10,538 nucleotides of DNA from Dehalococcoidia bacterium. Lineage in GTDB: Bacteria > Chloroflexota > Dehalococcoidia > GIF9 > AB-539-J10. The notes below the pieces were generated by a model, which saw only the letters and a list, made by a program, of their open reading frames with translations, did no database searches and was not told where the DNA came from. This document shows, piece after piece, positions 1 through 6,842 of this stretch (position 1 is its first letter; the number at the start of each line of letters is the position of its first letter). The position numbers were made by a program, and so were the translations under genes. Location: NCBI GenBank assembly GCA_030669525.1, contig DAOVDO010000019.1, positions 1 to 10,538 on the forward strand, read 5' to 3'.

Positions 1-322
1 CCAGGTATTCCCTGAACCTGCGGCTAGAGCGCCTCCTGGTGCCAAAGATTTCATCCGGCTCAGTAAACACCTTGCCACAGGAAAGACAGCGAAACCACCT
101 TTTCTCTAAAGTAAGAACCACAATGTTGTCCCTTAGCTTTCTGTCTTTCTTACGTTGAAATGTACTCTCATGCTTTCTCACCATCATGCTACCCCAGATG
201 GGGCAGCCTACCTTATCCCGCCGGTATCTTACGGTAACCTCAAAGTAATCCTCTAGCTCTATCTGCCCCAGGATCTCTAGCTCTGGCAATCCCAGGGCTA
301 CTGCGATAAAATCATCTTGCAC
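1..322 (-). CDS. ISL3-like transposase, N-terminal part (runs off left edge)
   Basis: I read this as the first 107 residues of an ISL3-family (IS204/IS1001/IS1096/IS1165-type) transposase, the enzyme that moves its own insertion sequence. The start is GTG at 322-320, with AGGAGG at 336-331 eight bases upstream. After a GLPELEIL-type opening (residues 11-18) comes a zinc-ribbon-like region: C40-P-I-W43, H51, the basic stretch QRKKDRKLRD (56-65), then FRCLSCGKVF with C79 and C82, and an arginine-rich RRRSSRRFREYL at the edge. This order (CxxC, His, LRD, RRFxCxxC) is the zf-ISL3 pattern. The second cysteine of the first pair is tryptophan (TGG at 196-194), one base from a Cys codon, so the zinc site may be damaged. 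The catalytic DDE domain lies outside the window, so activity cannot be judged. Another zinc-ribbon protein is possible but less likely. Confidence 0.65.
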   Translation of the reverse strand, partial: MQDDFIAVALGLPELEILGQIELEDYFEVTVRYRRDKVGCPIWGSMMVRKHESTFQRKKDRKLRDNIVVLTLEKRWFRCLSCGKVFTEPDEIFGTRRRSSRRFREYL

Positions 323-360
323 CTGCTTTACCTCCTTTCACCTGGTTTTGCTTAATCACC

Positions 361-429
361 AAGGCTACAGGAGGTAGCGGGTGCCTTTCAATAAATAATC
401 ACCTCCTTCCCAGCACCATTTGTAGCCTT
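361..429 (-). promoter_or_regulatory. Structured leader of the transposase gene (putative translational attenuator)
   Basis: Read on the minus strand, AAGGCTACA (429-421) is complementary to TGTAGCCTT (369-361). Inside this closing stem lie two more complementary pairs in interleaved order: GGTGC (417-413) with GCACC (384-380), and GGAGGT (406-401) with ACCTCC (375-370). The order is compatible with a pseudoknot. The ACCTCC arm is also complementary to the transposase's own Shine-Dalgarno region (AGGAGGTA, 336-329, against TACCTCCT, 376-369, eight Watson-Crick pairs). Two ribosome-binding sites can therefore compete for one anti-Shine-Dalgarno, the layout known from translational attenuators. 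The complementarities are seen directly; the regulatory role is inferred. Confidence 0.4.
365..391 (-). CDS. Possible 8-codon leader peptide upstream of transposase
   Basis: A TTG codon at 391-389 follows GGAGG (406-402) by ten bases and opens an eight-codon frame, MKGTRYLL, closed by TAG at 367-365. Its codons 6-8 (TAC CTC CTG) are the same bases that can mask either this ORF's own ribosome-binding site or the one of the transposase 43 bases farther on, so translation of the leader would change the fold. The ORF is very short and starts with TTG, so it could be chance, or the remnant of an older longer frame. No function is claimed beyond a possible leader role. Confidence 0.3.
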   Translation of the reverse strand: MKGTRYLL

Positions 430-456
430 TTCACGCTAAATAGTATATACACATTA

Positions 457-466
457 AATTCGAATT
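457..466. repeat. 10-bp perfect palindrome upstream of the aroH promoter
   Basis: AATTCGAATT is perfectly self-complementary and ends one base before the -35 hexamer at 468. It could be a small operator or just an AT-rich upstream element. Ten bases is short enough for chance, and nothing identifies a protein that would bind it. Confidence 0.25.
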
Positions 467-467
467 C

Positions 468-496
468 TTGACGATAGTCATCAAATGAGATAGGCT
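468..496 (+). promoter_or_regulatory. Candidate promoter for the aroH-serA gene run
   Basis: TTGACG (468-473, five of six matches to the sigma-70 -35 box) is followed after exactly 17 bases by TAGGCT (491-496, three of six matches to the -10 box). Transcription would start near 503, giving an untranslated leader of about 27 bases that holds the GGGAG ribosome-binding site (516-520). It is the only good promoter seen before the six-gene run and lies just outside the insertion-sequence end. The weak -10 lowers confidence. Confidence 0.45.
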
Positions 497-529
497 ATTG
501 CGTTAAAGTTAAAAAGGGAGAACATCAAA

Positions 530-913
530 TTGTACTGCCGAGGCGTTAGAGGTGCTATCACAGTTCCAGCAAATACCAGGGAGGGCATCATAAGTGCCAC
601 TAAAGAGCTGCTCAAGGAGATAATACAGGCCAATAATATTAAAATGGCCGATATAGCTGCTGTTCTTTTTTCTACCACAACAGATTTAAATGCTGAGTTC
701 CCGGCAGCAGCGACACGAGAATTGAATTGGCCACAGCACCTCGCATTACTGTGTGGACATGAGATGAGCGTTCCCAACGGTTTATCTCGCTGCCTGAGGG
801 TTTTAATGCTTATAAATACTGACAAAACCGCTGAGGAGATAAAACATATTTACCTGGGAGAAGCTAAAAAACTAAAAGAAGGCAAATCGGTAATATCGGG
901 AGACAAAGCATGA
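530..913 (+). CDS. aroH: Chorismate mutase, AroH type
   Basis: Monofunctional chorismate mutase, which converts chorismate to prephenate, the branch point toward phenylalanine and tyrosine; cytosolic, and a trimer in the Bacillus subtilis family member. The 127 residues match the AroH family in length and align with the B. subtilis enzyme without gaps through the core, as I recall that sequence. The active-site residues fall at the same numbers: R7 (in RGVRGAITV), R63 (in ATRELNW), C75, E78 (in CGHEMSV), R90 (in RCLRVLM) and Y108 (in HIYLGEA). The start is TTG at 530, nine bases after GGGAG (516-520), and gives the expected N-terminus. The stop overlaps the next start as ATGA, so translation is probably coupled to DAHP synthase. 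It is unrelated to the AroQ helical mutases often fused to PheA. Identification is secure; all catalytic residues are intact. Confidence 0.95.
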   Translation: MYCRGVRGAITVPANTREGIISATKELLKEIIQANNIKMADIAAVLFSTTTDLNAEFPAAATRELNWPQHLALLCGHEMSVPNGLSRCLRVLMLINTDKTAEEIKHIYLGEAKKLKEGKSVISGDKA

Positions 914-1950
914 TAGTAGTTATGAGGTCCAACTGCAGTCAGCATGAAATTACCTCAGTCGTTAAGCGAATTACGGAACTTGGGTTAAAGGAGCACATAT
1001 CAGCAGGAACCGAGCGTACAATCATAGGTGCAGTGGGCAAAGTTACTCCCGATCACCAGTACATACTGCAATTATTACCCGGTGTAGAAGAGGTTCTTCC
1101 TGTTAGCAAACCCTATAAGCTTGCCAGTCGGGAATTTCACCCAGAAAATACTATAGTCAAGGTAAATGGTATTACCATTGGAGGTGGTGAGCTGGTTATT
1201 ATGGCTGGACCTTGCACTGTAGAAAGCGAACAGCAGATTCTTGAAATAGCCAGAGAGGTTAAGGCAAATGGTGCTACAGTGCTGCGTGGCGGAGCATTTA
1301 AACCACGCACTTCACCTTATGACTTTCGTGGATTAGGTGAAGAAGGGTTAAAACTGCTGGCAATAGCACGCGAAGAAACTGGATTACCTATAATTACCGA
1401 GGTAATGGCACCCGGCGACGTCGAACTGGTGTCACGTTACGCCGATATTCTCCAGATTGGTGCAAGGAATATGCAGAACTTCCCTTTACTTGACGAAGTA
1501 GGGAAAACCAGAAAACCAACAATGCTCAAACGAGGTTTGTCCTCTACTATTCAAGAATGGCTGTTAGCTGCCGAGTACATTTTAACCCAAGGGAACGAAC
1601 AACTTATCCTTTGTGAACGTGGTATTAGAACTTTCGAAACCTCCACCCGTAATACCATGGACATCAGCGCTATTCCCCTTATCAAGAAAATGAGCCACCT
1701 GCCTATTATAGCTGACCCAAGCCACGCCACCGGGAAATGGTACTTAGTGTCCCCCCTGGGATTGGCAGCAGTAGCTGCTGGAGCCGATGGCCTGATGATT
1801 GAAGTCCATCCTAAACCTGACCAGGCACTTGCAGACGGTCCTCAATCGCTCACTTTTGATAACTTCCGAAAACTTATATCTCAATTGAAGGTTATGGCTC
1901 GCATAATGAACAGAACACTGGCCAACAACAGTATGGAAGTTGAACCTTGA
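910..1950 (+). CDS. aroF: 3-deoxy-7-phosphoheptulonate (DAHP) synthase, type I-beta
   Basis: Condenses phosphoenolpyruvate with erythrose 4-phosphate to DAHP, the committed first step of the shikimate pathway. At 346 residues it has two parts: an N-terminal ferredoxin-like regulatory domain (about 1-75) and a TIM-barrel catalytic domain (about 90-335). The barrel shows GPCTVES (100-106), LRGGAFKPRTSPY (125-137), QIGARNMQNF (182-191), KPTMLKRG (202-209), CERGIRTFE (235-243) and DPSHATG (269-275). Metal ligands C102, H272, E298 and D309 sit at the numbers known for the Thermotoga maritima enzyme, in which the N-terminal domain mediates feedback inhibition by tyrosine and phenylalanine; the same control is likely here but inferred. 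The related KDO-8-phosphate synthases lack this N-terminal domain. The ATG at 910 overlaps the aroH stop. Its neighbour makes the other classic control point, so first step and branch step are co-expressed. Confidence 0.95.
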   Translation: MIVVMRSNCSQHEITSVVKRITELGLKEHISAGTERTIIGAVGKVTPDHQYILQLLPGVEEVLPVSKPYKLASREFHPENTIVKVNGITIGGGELVIMAGPCTVESEQQILEIAREVKANGATVLRGGAFKPRTSPYDFRGLGEEGLKLLAIAREETGLPIITEVMAPGDVELVSRYADILQIGARNMQNFPLLDEVGKTRKPTMLKRGLSSTIQEWLLAAEYILTQGNEQLILCERGIRTFETSTRNTMDISAIPLIKKMSHLPIIADPSHATGKWYLVSPLGLAAVAAGADGLMIEVHPKPDQALADGPQSLTFDNFRKLISQLKVMARIMNRTLANNSMEVEP

Positions 1951-1956
1951 ATTTCC

Positions 1957-2877
1957 ATGGAGATTAGACAAGACCTGGCTGGCCCCACTCCTGAGAAAGA
2001 AACGCTCCTTACCATAGGAGTCTTTGATGGTGTTCACGCAGGACATCGCTATCTTATTGAAAAATTGAACCAACGGGCGCGTGAGAAAAACCAACTTAGC
2101 GTAGTGGTTACCTTCAACCCTCACCCTCAATCAGTGTTGCAGCCACATAACAAACCAACATGGCTAAGTAGCCTAGAAGACAGAATTAAATCCCTCCAGG
2201 AACTGGGTGTAGCTTTGATCACTGTATTATCTTTCACTCCTGAGCTATCTCAACTCAGAGCTCAGGAGTTTGTCGCCTTGCTTAAGAAACATCTCAACAT
2301 GTGTGGCCTTGTAATTGGACCTGACTTCGCCTTGGGAAAAGGACGTGAGGGTGATGCCAGTTTACTTCGCTCATTAGGGCAGGAAATGAAGTTCAGCGTG
2401 GAAATTATATCCCCCTTTACACTCAATGATGAGCTAGTAAGTAGCACCTTAATTCGTCAGACGCTGGCTCAAGGTGACACGATGAAAGTACGAAAATTGA
2501 TGGGATGCCACTTCACTCTCAGTGCCAAGGTTGTTCCAGTTGACAAACGTGGCCGAAAATTAGGATTCCCCACTGCCAATTTAGATATAAAACCAGGACA
2601 AGCATTGCCTGGCAACGGTGTTTATGCCACCGTTACTCATATAGACAACAAGCAATCTATTTCAGTTACCTATATTGGCACTCGTCCCACTTTCGGAAAA
2701 GGCGAAAAAAATGTGGAAACACACCTGCTAAATTATGAAGGTAATCTATATGGTAAAGAACTCAAGGTGGAGTTCATAGACAGACTCAGAGATGAAAAAC
2801 ACTTTGCCTCTCCCCAAGAATTGAAATCCCAAATAAAAAAAGATATTAAAAGGGTTAGTAGTACAACTTGTAAGTGA
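1957..2877 (+). CDS. ribF: Bifunctional riboflavin kinase / FAD synthetase
   Basis: Phosphorylates riboflavin to FMN and adenylylates FMN to FAD in the cytosol. The 306 residues are normal length for RibF. The N-terminal nucleotidyltransferase domain (about 15-180) shows FDGVHAGH (23-30, the HxGH signature), FNPHP (53-57), GPDFALGKGREGD (121-133) and SSTLIR (162-167). The C-terminal kinase domain (about 183-303) shows GFPTAN (203-208), NGVYATV (220-226), IGTRPTFG (240-247) and VETHLL (253-258) with the probable catalytic glutamate E254. The frame is the same as aroF with its stop six bases upstream, so ATG 1957 is the first possible ATG; no strong Shine-Dalgarno is visible and translation may rely on ribosomes finishing aroF. 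There is no room for an FMN riboswitch. All key motifs are intact. Confidence 0.95.
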   Translation: MEIRQDLAGPTPEKETLLTIGVFDGVHAGHRYLIEKLNQRAREKNQLSVVVTFNPHPQSVLQPHNKPTWLSSLEDRIKSLQELGVALITVLSFTPELSQLRAQEFVALLKKHLNMCGLVIGPDFALGKGREGDASLLRSLGQEMKFSVEIISPFTLNDELVSSTLIRQTLAQGDTMKVRKLMGCHFTLSAKVVPVDKRGRKLGFPTANLDIKPGQALPGNGVYATVTHIDNKQSISVTYIGTRPTFGKGEKNVETHLLNYEGNLYGKELKVEFIDRLRDEKHFASPQELKSQIKKDIKRVSSTTCK

Positions 2878-2931
2878 TGACCGTTCATAGCACATTTGTT
2901 ACCTATCGTGATATGCTAAGAAGCTATTGAA

Positions 2932-4137
2932 ATGAATGTTTTAGATACATTAATAAGTCGAGGTTTTGTTTTTCAATCAAGCGATGTAGAACAGCTACAC
3001 AAGCTCCTAGCCAATCCTGGGGCTACCAGCTATATTGGCTTTGACCCTTCCACAAGTAGCCTCCACCTGGGGCACCTTTTACCACTTATGATAATGCACT
3101 ATTTACAACAGGCGGGCCATAGAATGATATTTGTGCTTGGAGGTGGAACCGGTAGATTAGGAGACCCAACCGGGAAAAGAAAAGCCCGTCCACTACTCAC
3201 CCCACACCAAATAGCTGTCAACGAAAAGAATATTAAAACTCAGGTGGAAGGGATGGGCTTGCTCCATTTTCATGGGGAAAATGCTGCCTTAATGGTCAAC
3301 AATGATGAATGGTTGTCTAAATTTCGCTTCCTCGATGATTTCCTGATGAACATTGCTAAATTCTTTTCTGTCAATGAGATGGTAAAGATGCGAACTTTTA
3401 CGGAGCGTCTCACAGCAGAAGAGAACCTTTCTCTAATGGAGTTCTGTTATCCTATCCTCCAGGCATGGGATTATTTGATGCTTTTTCAGAATTACGACTG
3501 CCGTCTCCAAATGGGAGGCCAGGACCAGTGGGCTAACATCCTCCAAGGCGTTAACTTAATACAACGAATTCATGGAGAAACAGTTCACGCACTTACTTTA
3601 CCTCTGTTAACTACTCCCAGTGGACAAAAGATGGGAAAGACAGAGAAAGGTCCCCTCTGGCTGGATCCCAAAAAGACTACACACTTCGATTTTTACCAGT
3701 ATTTAATAAATATCCCCGACGAGAATGTACCACAGGCATTGAAGCTCATGACATTTTTACCATTAGATGAAATCAACGAAATATTATCTGGAAACCCTCG
3801 TGATGCTCAGAAGCGTCTGGCCTACGAGGTAACTAAAATAGTCCATGGGGAACAGAAAGCCAATAAAGCTCATGCGGATGCCGAGCGTCTCTTTGGTACA
3901 GGAAGTGGAGCAACTGAATCCATTCCCGCCTTCCAAATCGCCAAGGGCTTGCCTCTTAATGAAATTTTAACTCTTTCAGGGGCACTACCTTCAAAAAGCG
4001 AGGTAGAAAGACGATGCATACAAGGTGGAGTTCGAGTCAACGATAAGAAAGTTACCGATTATAAAACACTTATCAAAGATAAATGTGTCATCCGTTATGG
4101 AAAAAACTCCTTTTTAAAAATCACGCTGAAAAATTAA
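2932..4137 (+). CDS. tyrS: Tyrosyl-tRNA synthetase
   Basis: Charges tRNA-Tyr with tyrosine. A class I synthetase of 401 residues, typical bacterial length. The catalytic Rossmann domain shows the HIGH-type motif HLGH (45-48), the glycine-rich GGGTGRLGDPTGK (70-82), the tyrosine-recognition block QAWDYLMLFQ (177-186) with QMGGQDQW (193-200), and the KMSKS-type loop KMGKT (233-237). An anticodon-binding domain follows, then an S4 RNA-binding domain at about 335-400 (SEVERRCIQGGVRVN at 356-370). The start is ATG 2932; its ribosome-binding site is weak. It lies 54 bases after ribF with no terminator-like hairpin seen, so it is probably in the same transcript as the aromatic genes, linking tyrosine supply and use. 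No T-box leader is present. Related TrpS is excluded by the S4 tail and the GGxDQW block. Confidence 0.95.
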   Translation: MNVLDTLISRGFVFQSSDVEQLHKLLANPGATSYIGFDPSTSSLHLGHLLPLMIMHYLQQAGHRMIFVLGGGTGRLGDPTGKRKARPLLTPHQIAVNEKNIKTQVEGMGLLHFHGENAALMVNNDEWLSKFRFLDDFLMNIAKFFSVNEMVKMRTFTERLTAEENLSLMEFCYPILQAWDYLMLFQNYDCRLQMGGQDQWANILQGVNLIQRIHGETVHALTLPLLTTPSGQKMGKTEKGPLWLDPKKTTHFDFYQYLINIPDENVPQALKLMTFLPLDEINEILSGNPRDAQKRLAYEVTKIVHGEQKANKAHADAERLFGTGSGATESIPAFQIAKGLPLNEILTLSGALPSKSEVERRCIQGGVRVNDKKVTDYKTLIKDKCVIRYGKNSFLKITLKN

Positions 4138-4183
4138 GGTTATAAATTACCAGATTGTGTTCCGAACGGCAAAGAAATGAAAC

Positions 4184-4188
4184 GGAGG
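4184..4188 (+). promoter_or_regulatory. Ribosome-binding site that decides the aminotransferase start
   Basis: GGAGG lies nine bases before ATG 4198. An upstream in-frame ATG at 4177 precedes this site and has no comparable site of its own, so the shorter protein, which begins MQLRIPGPTP as family members do, is preferred. Confidence 0.8.
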
Positions 4189-4197
4189 TATATAGAA

Positions 4198-5283
4198 ATG
4201 CAGCTGCGAATACCTGGACCAACCCCTTGCCCACCATCAACTCTTCAAGCAATGAGCAAACAGATGATAAACCATCGGGGCAAGGAATTTGGCAACCTTT
4301 TTAACTCAATAACAGGGAAACTGCAACAGGTATTCCAAACCAGGGGAGATGTTCTTATCCTCACCTGTTCCGGCACTGGTGGTTTGGAGGCAGCCATCGT
4401 CAATACCTTATCACCAGGTGACAAGGTCCTGGCAGTATCCTGTGGCGTATTTGGGGACCGTTTCACCGATATCGCCGAACAATATGGAGCCAACGTAAAA
4501 CGCCTCAGTTTTGAATGGGGAAAGCCAGTTGATGTCCAGACTATAGATAAAGCCCTCAGAGCAGAAGCAGATATTAAGGCAGTGCTGGTAACTCACAATG
4601 AGACTTCCACTGGCATAACCAATGACATTGCCGAAATAAGCTCCGTAGTCAAGAAATCTGACAGACTTCTTTTAGTTGATGCCGTCTCCAGCCTCGGCTG
4701 TATAGACTTACCTGTTGATGATTGGCATTGTGATGTAGTTATTACTGGCTCTCAAAAAGGATGGATGGCTCCTCCTGGACTTGCTATGGTCAGCATGAGT
4801 GAGAAAGCCTGGCAAGCCTATACCAACGCCAAAATGCCACGCTACTATTTGGATTTTGGCAAAGCTAGAGATTACTTACAAAAAGGGCAAACGCCATGGA
4901 CTCCAGCCATTTCCATTTGTTACTCTCTAAACGCCAGCCTGGATTTGATGCTAAACGAAGGACTGCCTAACATATTCGCCCGTCATGCCAGAGTAGCCCA
5001 AATGACCAGAAATGGAATACGGTCATTAGGATTATCTCTTCTGGCGCAGGATAGTCATGCTTCCAATACCGTGACAGCAGTGAAAGGCAATGATAAACTT
5101 GATATACCCAAATTGATTCAAGTCCTCAGGGATGAATATGATGTAGTTATTGCTGGAGGACAAAGAAAGCTATCAGGAAAAATTCTCCGCATCGGTCATC
5201 TTGGGCTGGTAGAAGAAAATGACATTATAGTAATATTAGAGGCGCTATCTAAAGCATTGCCAAAGGCAGGATTTGTAAGATGA
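4198..5283 (+). CDS. Class V aminotransferase (probable phosphoserine / alanine-glyoxylate type)
   Basis: A PLP-dependent fold-type I aminotransferase of 361 residues, of the alanine-glyoxylate / serine-pyruvate group. Visible are IPGPTPCP (5-12) at the N-terminus, SGTGGLEA (58-65, PLP phosphate contact), HNETSTG (133-139), VDAVSSLG (160-167) with D161 expected to hold the pyridine nitrogen, GSQKGWMAPPG (184-194) with K187 as the Schiff-base lysine, and LRIGHLG near the C-terminus with a substrate carboxylate-binding arginine. It overlaps serA by ATGA, which makes 3-phosphohydroxypyruvate, so the likely role is to transaminate that product to phosphoserine in place of SerC; a class V enzyme does this in Methanocaldococcus jannaschii (known from the literature). 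Alternative roles are glyoxylate-alanine or serine-pyruvate exchange. Family is sure; substrate is inferred from context. Confidence 0.88.
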   Translation: MQLRIPGPTPCPPSTLQAMSKQMINHRGKEFGNLFNSITGKLQQVFQTRGDVLILTCSGTGGLEAAIVNTLSPGDKVLAVSCGVFGDRFTDIAEQYGANVKRLSFEWGKPVDVQTIDKALRAEADIKAVLVTHNETSTGITNDIAEISSVVKKSDRLLLVDAVSSLGCIDLPVDDWHCDVVITGSQKGWMAPPGLAMVSMSEKAWQAYTNAKMPRYYLDFGKARDYLQKGQTPWTPAISICYSLNASLDLMLNEGLPNIFARHARVAQMTRNGIRSLGLSLLAQDSHASNTVTAVKGNDKLDIPKLIQVLRDEYDVVIAGGQRKLSGKILRIGHLGLVEENDIIVILEALSKALPKAGFVR

Positions 5284-6842
5284 AGATTCTAGTAGCTGAT
5301 GCCATAGCTGAAGAAGGAGTAGCAATCCTTCGAAAGTCGGCACAAGTTGACATCAAAGCCAAATTGAAGCCCGAAGAACTCAAAGCCATAATTGGCAATT
5401 ACGATGCCTTAATCGTGCGCAGCCAAACACAGGTTCCCGCTGACGTGATTGAATCTGGGAAGAAACTCAAGGTAATCGGTCGGGCGGGAGTAGGTATAGA
5501 TAACATCGATGTAGATGCCGCTACCACAAAAGGCATAATAGTAATTAACGCTCCCACAGGTAATACTGTATCTGCCGCTGAACACACTATTGCCCTTATG
5601 CTTGCCCTGGCACGTCATATACCCAAAGCAAATAGCCAACTGAAATCAGGCATATGGCAAAGAGGAAAATTGGTTGGTACGGAACTTAGAAATAAAACGC
5701 TGGGCATTATCGGTTTGGGAAATGTAGGCTCAGAAGTAGCCAAGCGCGCCCAAGCATTTGAAATGCGAGTTATCGCTCATGACCCCTTTGTTTCCACCAA
5801 TTACGCTCGCACTCTCAAAGTAAGCTCAGTTTCCTTGGAACAATTATTCCAGGAATCCGATTTTATTACCCTTCACCTGCCATTGACAGTTACTACAGAA
5901 AACTTGATTGGTGCCAGGGAATTAACAAAACTCAAACCAACAGCCCAAATCATCAATACCGCAAGAGGAGGACTAATCGACGAGAAAGCACTGGCCAAAG
6001 CAATCGAAGATGAGAGGATAGCTGGCGCCGCTTTCGATGTTTTTAGCAATGAACCAGTAACCGATAGCCCTCTATTCAAAAGCGATAGAATAATAGTTAC
6101 CCCTCATCTTGCTGCCTCTACTATTGAAGCCCAGACAAATGTTGCCAAAGATATCGCCGAGCAGATTTTAGCGGTGCTTCAAGGAAAATATAGCAGTTAT
6201 GCGGTTAATGCCCCGCACGTCTCTTCCGAACTGATACCATTCATAAAAGCAGCTTCAACCACTGGCAGCCTTGCCAGTCAATTAATGGAAGGACAAATAA
6301 AGTCGTTACATATCAAATATTGCGGTGAAGTAGCAAACTACGACTGTAGTCCCATAAAAACAGCGGCTATCAGCGGTTTACTGAGACAGGCAGTAGAGGA
6401 AAGAGTGAACCTGGTCAATGCTAGCCTCATCGCTGCTCAGCGTGGCCTGAAGATAAGTGAAGAAAAGGAGGCGAATTGCCCAAATTACTCCAACCTGCTT
6501 ACATTAAATATCGATACTGAGATAGGGGCTACCACTATATCAACCACGGTTAGGAACAGTGAGATTCATATTATTCAAATTAACGACTTCTGGATGGACA
6601 TCGTGCCTACTGGCGGATGTTTTCTTTTCTGTGACCATATCGACCAGCCTGGGCTTGTCGGCGCCATTGGCAGCATAACAGGTAAATCAGATATTAATAT
6701 CAGTTCCATGCACCTGAGTCGTCTTCAGCCCCGAGGTCAAGCACTCATGATCCTAGCGCTGGATGAAGCACTTACTGAAGAACAAAGACAAGAAATATTG
6801 GCCATTCATGGCATCCACACAGCTAAAGCAGTAAAGCTTTAG
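5280..6842 (+). CDS. serA: D-3-phosphoglycerate dehydrogenase
   Basis: Oxidises 3-phosphoglycerate to 3-phosphohydroxypyruvate with NAD, the first step of the phosphorylated serine pathway. The 520 residues match the long SerA form. The substrate domain carries GRAGVGIDNID (67-77); the Rossmann domain has GLGNVG (145-150) followed by D168 for NAD preference. Catalytic residues are R229 (in NTARGG), E258 (in SNEP) and H276 (in TPHLAAST). An intervening allosteric-substrate-binding-like domain spans about 315-445 and a C-terminal ACT domain about 447-520 (DQPGLVGAIGSITGKSDINI, 455-474), the usual site of serine feedback. ATG 5280 overlaps the stop of the aminotransferase gene, suggesting translational coupling of consecutive steps. 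The TAG stop (6840-6842) overlaps the stop of the convergent DUF1015 gene. All catalytic residues are present. Confidence 0.96.
   Translation: MKILVADAIAEEGVAILRKSAQVDIKAKLKPEELKAIIGNYDALIVRSQTQVPADVIESGKKLKVIGRAGVGIDNIDVDAATTKGIIVINAPTGNTVSAAEHTIALMLALARHIPKANSQLKSGIWQRGKLVGTELRNKTLGIIGLGNVGSEVAKRAQAFEMRVIAHDPFVSTNYARTLKVSSVSLEQLFQESDFITLHLPLTVTTENLIGARELTKLKPTAQIINTARGGLIDEKALAKAIEDERIAGAAFDVFSNEPVTDSPLFKSDRIIVTPHLAASTIEAQTNVAKDIAEQILAVLQGKYSSYAVNAPHVSSELIPFIKAASTTGSLASQLMEGQIKSLHIKYCGEVANYDCSPIKTAAISGLLRQAVEERVNLVNASLIAAQRGLKISEEKEANCPNYSNLLTLNIDTEIGATTISTTVRNSEIHIIQINDFWMDIVPTGGCFLFCDHIDQPGLVGAIGSITGKSDINISSMHLSRLQPRGQALMILALDEALTEEQRQEILAIHGIHTAKAVKL

Larger units (their letters stand above)
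1..427 (-). mobile_element. Partial ISL3-like insertion sequence, one end in window
   Basis: The transposase fragment and its leader look like the 5' end of an insertion sequence. On the minus strand the sequence GGCTACA begins at 427. ISL3-family terminal repeats commonly begin with GG, so this is a plausible outer end; the adjoining bases 428-435 would then be one copy of the 8-bp target duplication typical of the family. The other end lies beyond position 1, so neither the terminal repeat nor the duplication can be confirmed here. The element sits just upstream of the aroH promoter and is transcribed away from it. Confidence 0.45.

Noticed and set aside
481..825. Minus-strand 114-residue open frame opposite aroH
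   Set aside because: It lies entirely against a gene with all active-site residues in place, has no recognisable motif, and is best explained as a shadow frame.
1951..1956. FMN riboswitch before ribF
   Set aside because: Only six bases separate aroF from ribF, and no RFN-type sequence is visible in the end of aroF.
2878..2931. T-box leader before tyrS
   Set aside because: The 54-base gap is too short and lacks the T-box core sequence.
4177..4197. Longer N-terminus for the aminotransferase from ATG 4177
   Set aside because: The strong GGAGG at 4184-4188 lies downstream of that ATG and is correctly spaced for ATG 4198.
4138..4197. Separate promoter or terminator between tyrS and the aminotransferase gene
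   Set aside because: No convincing hexamer pair or GC-rich hairpin with a T run was found; read-through is the simpler reading.
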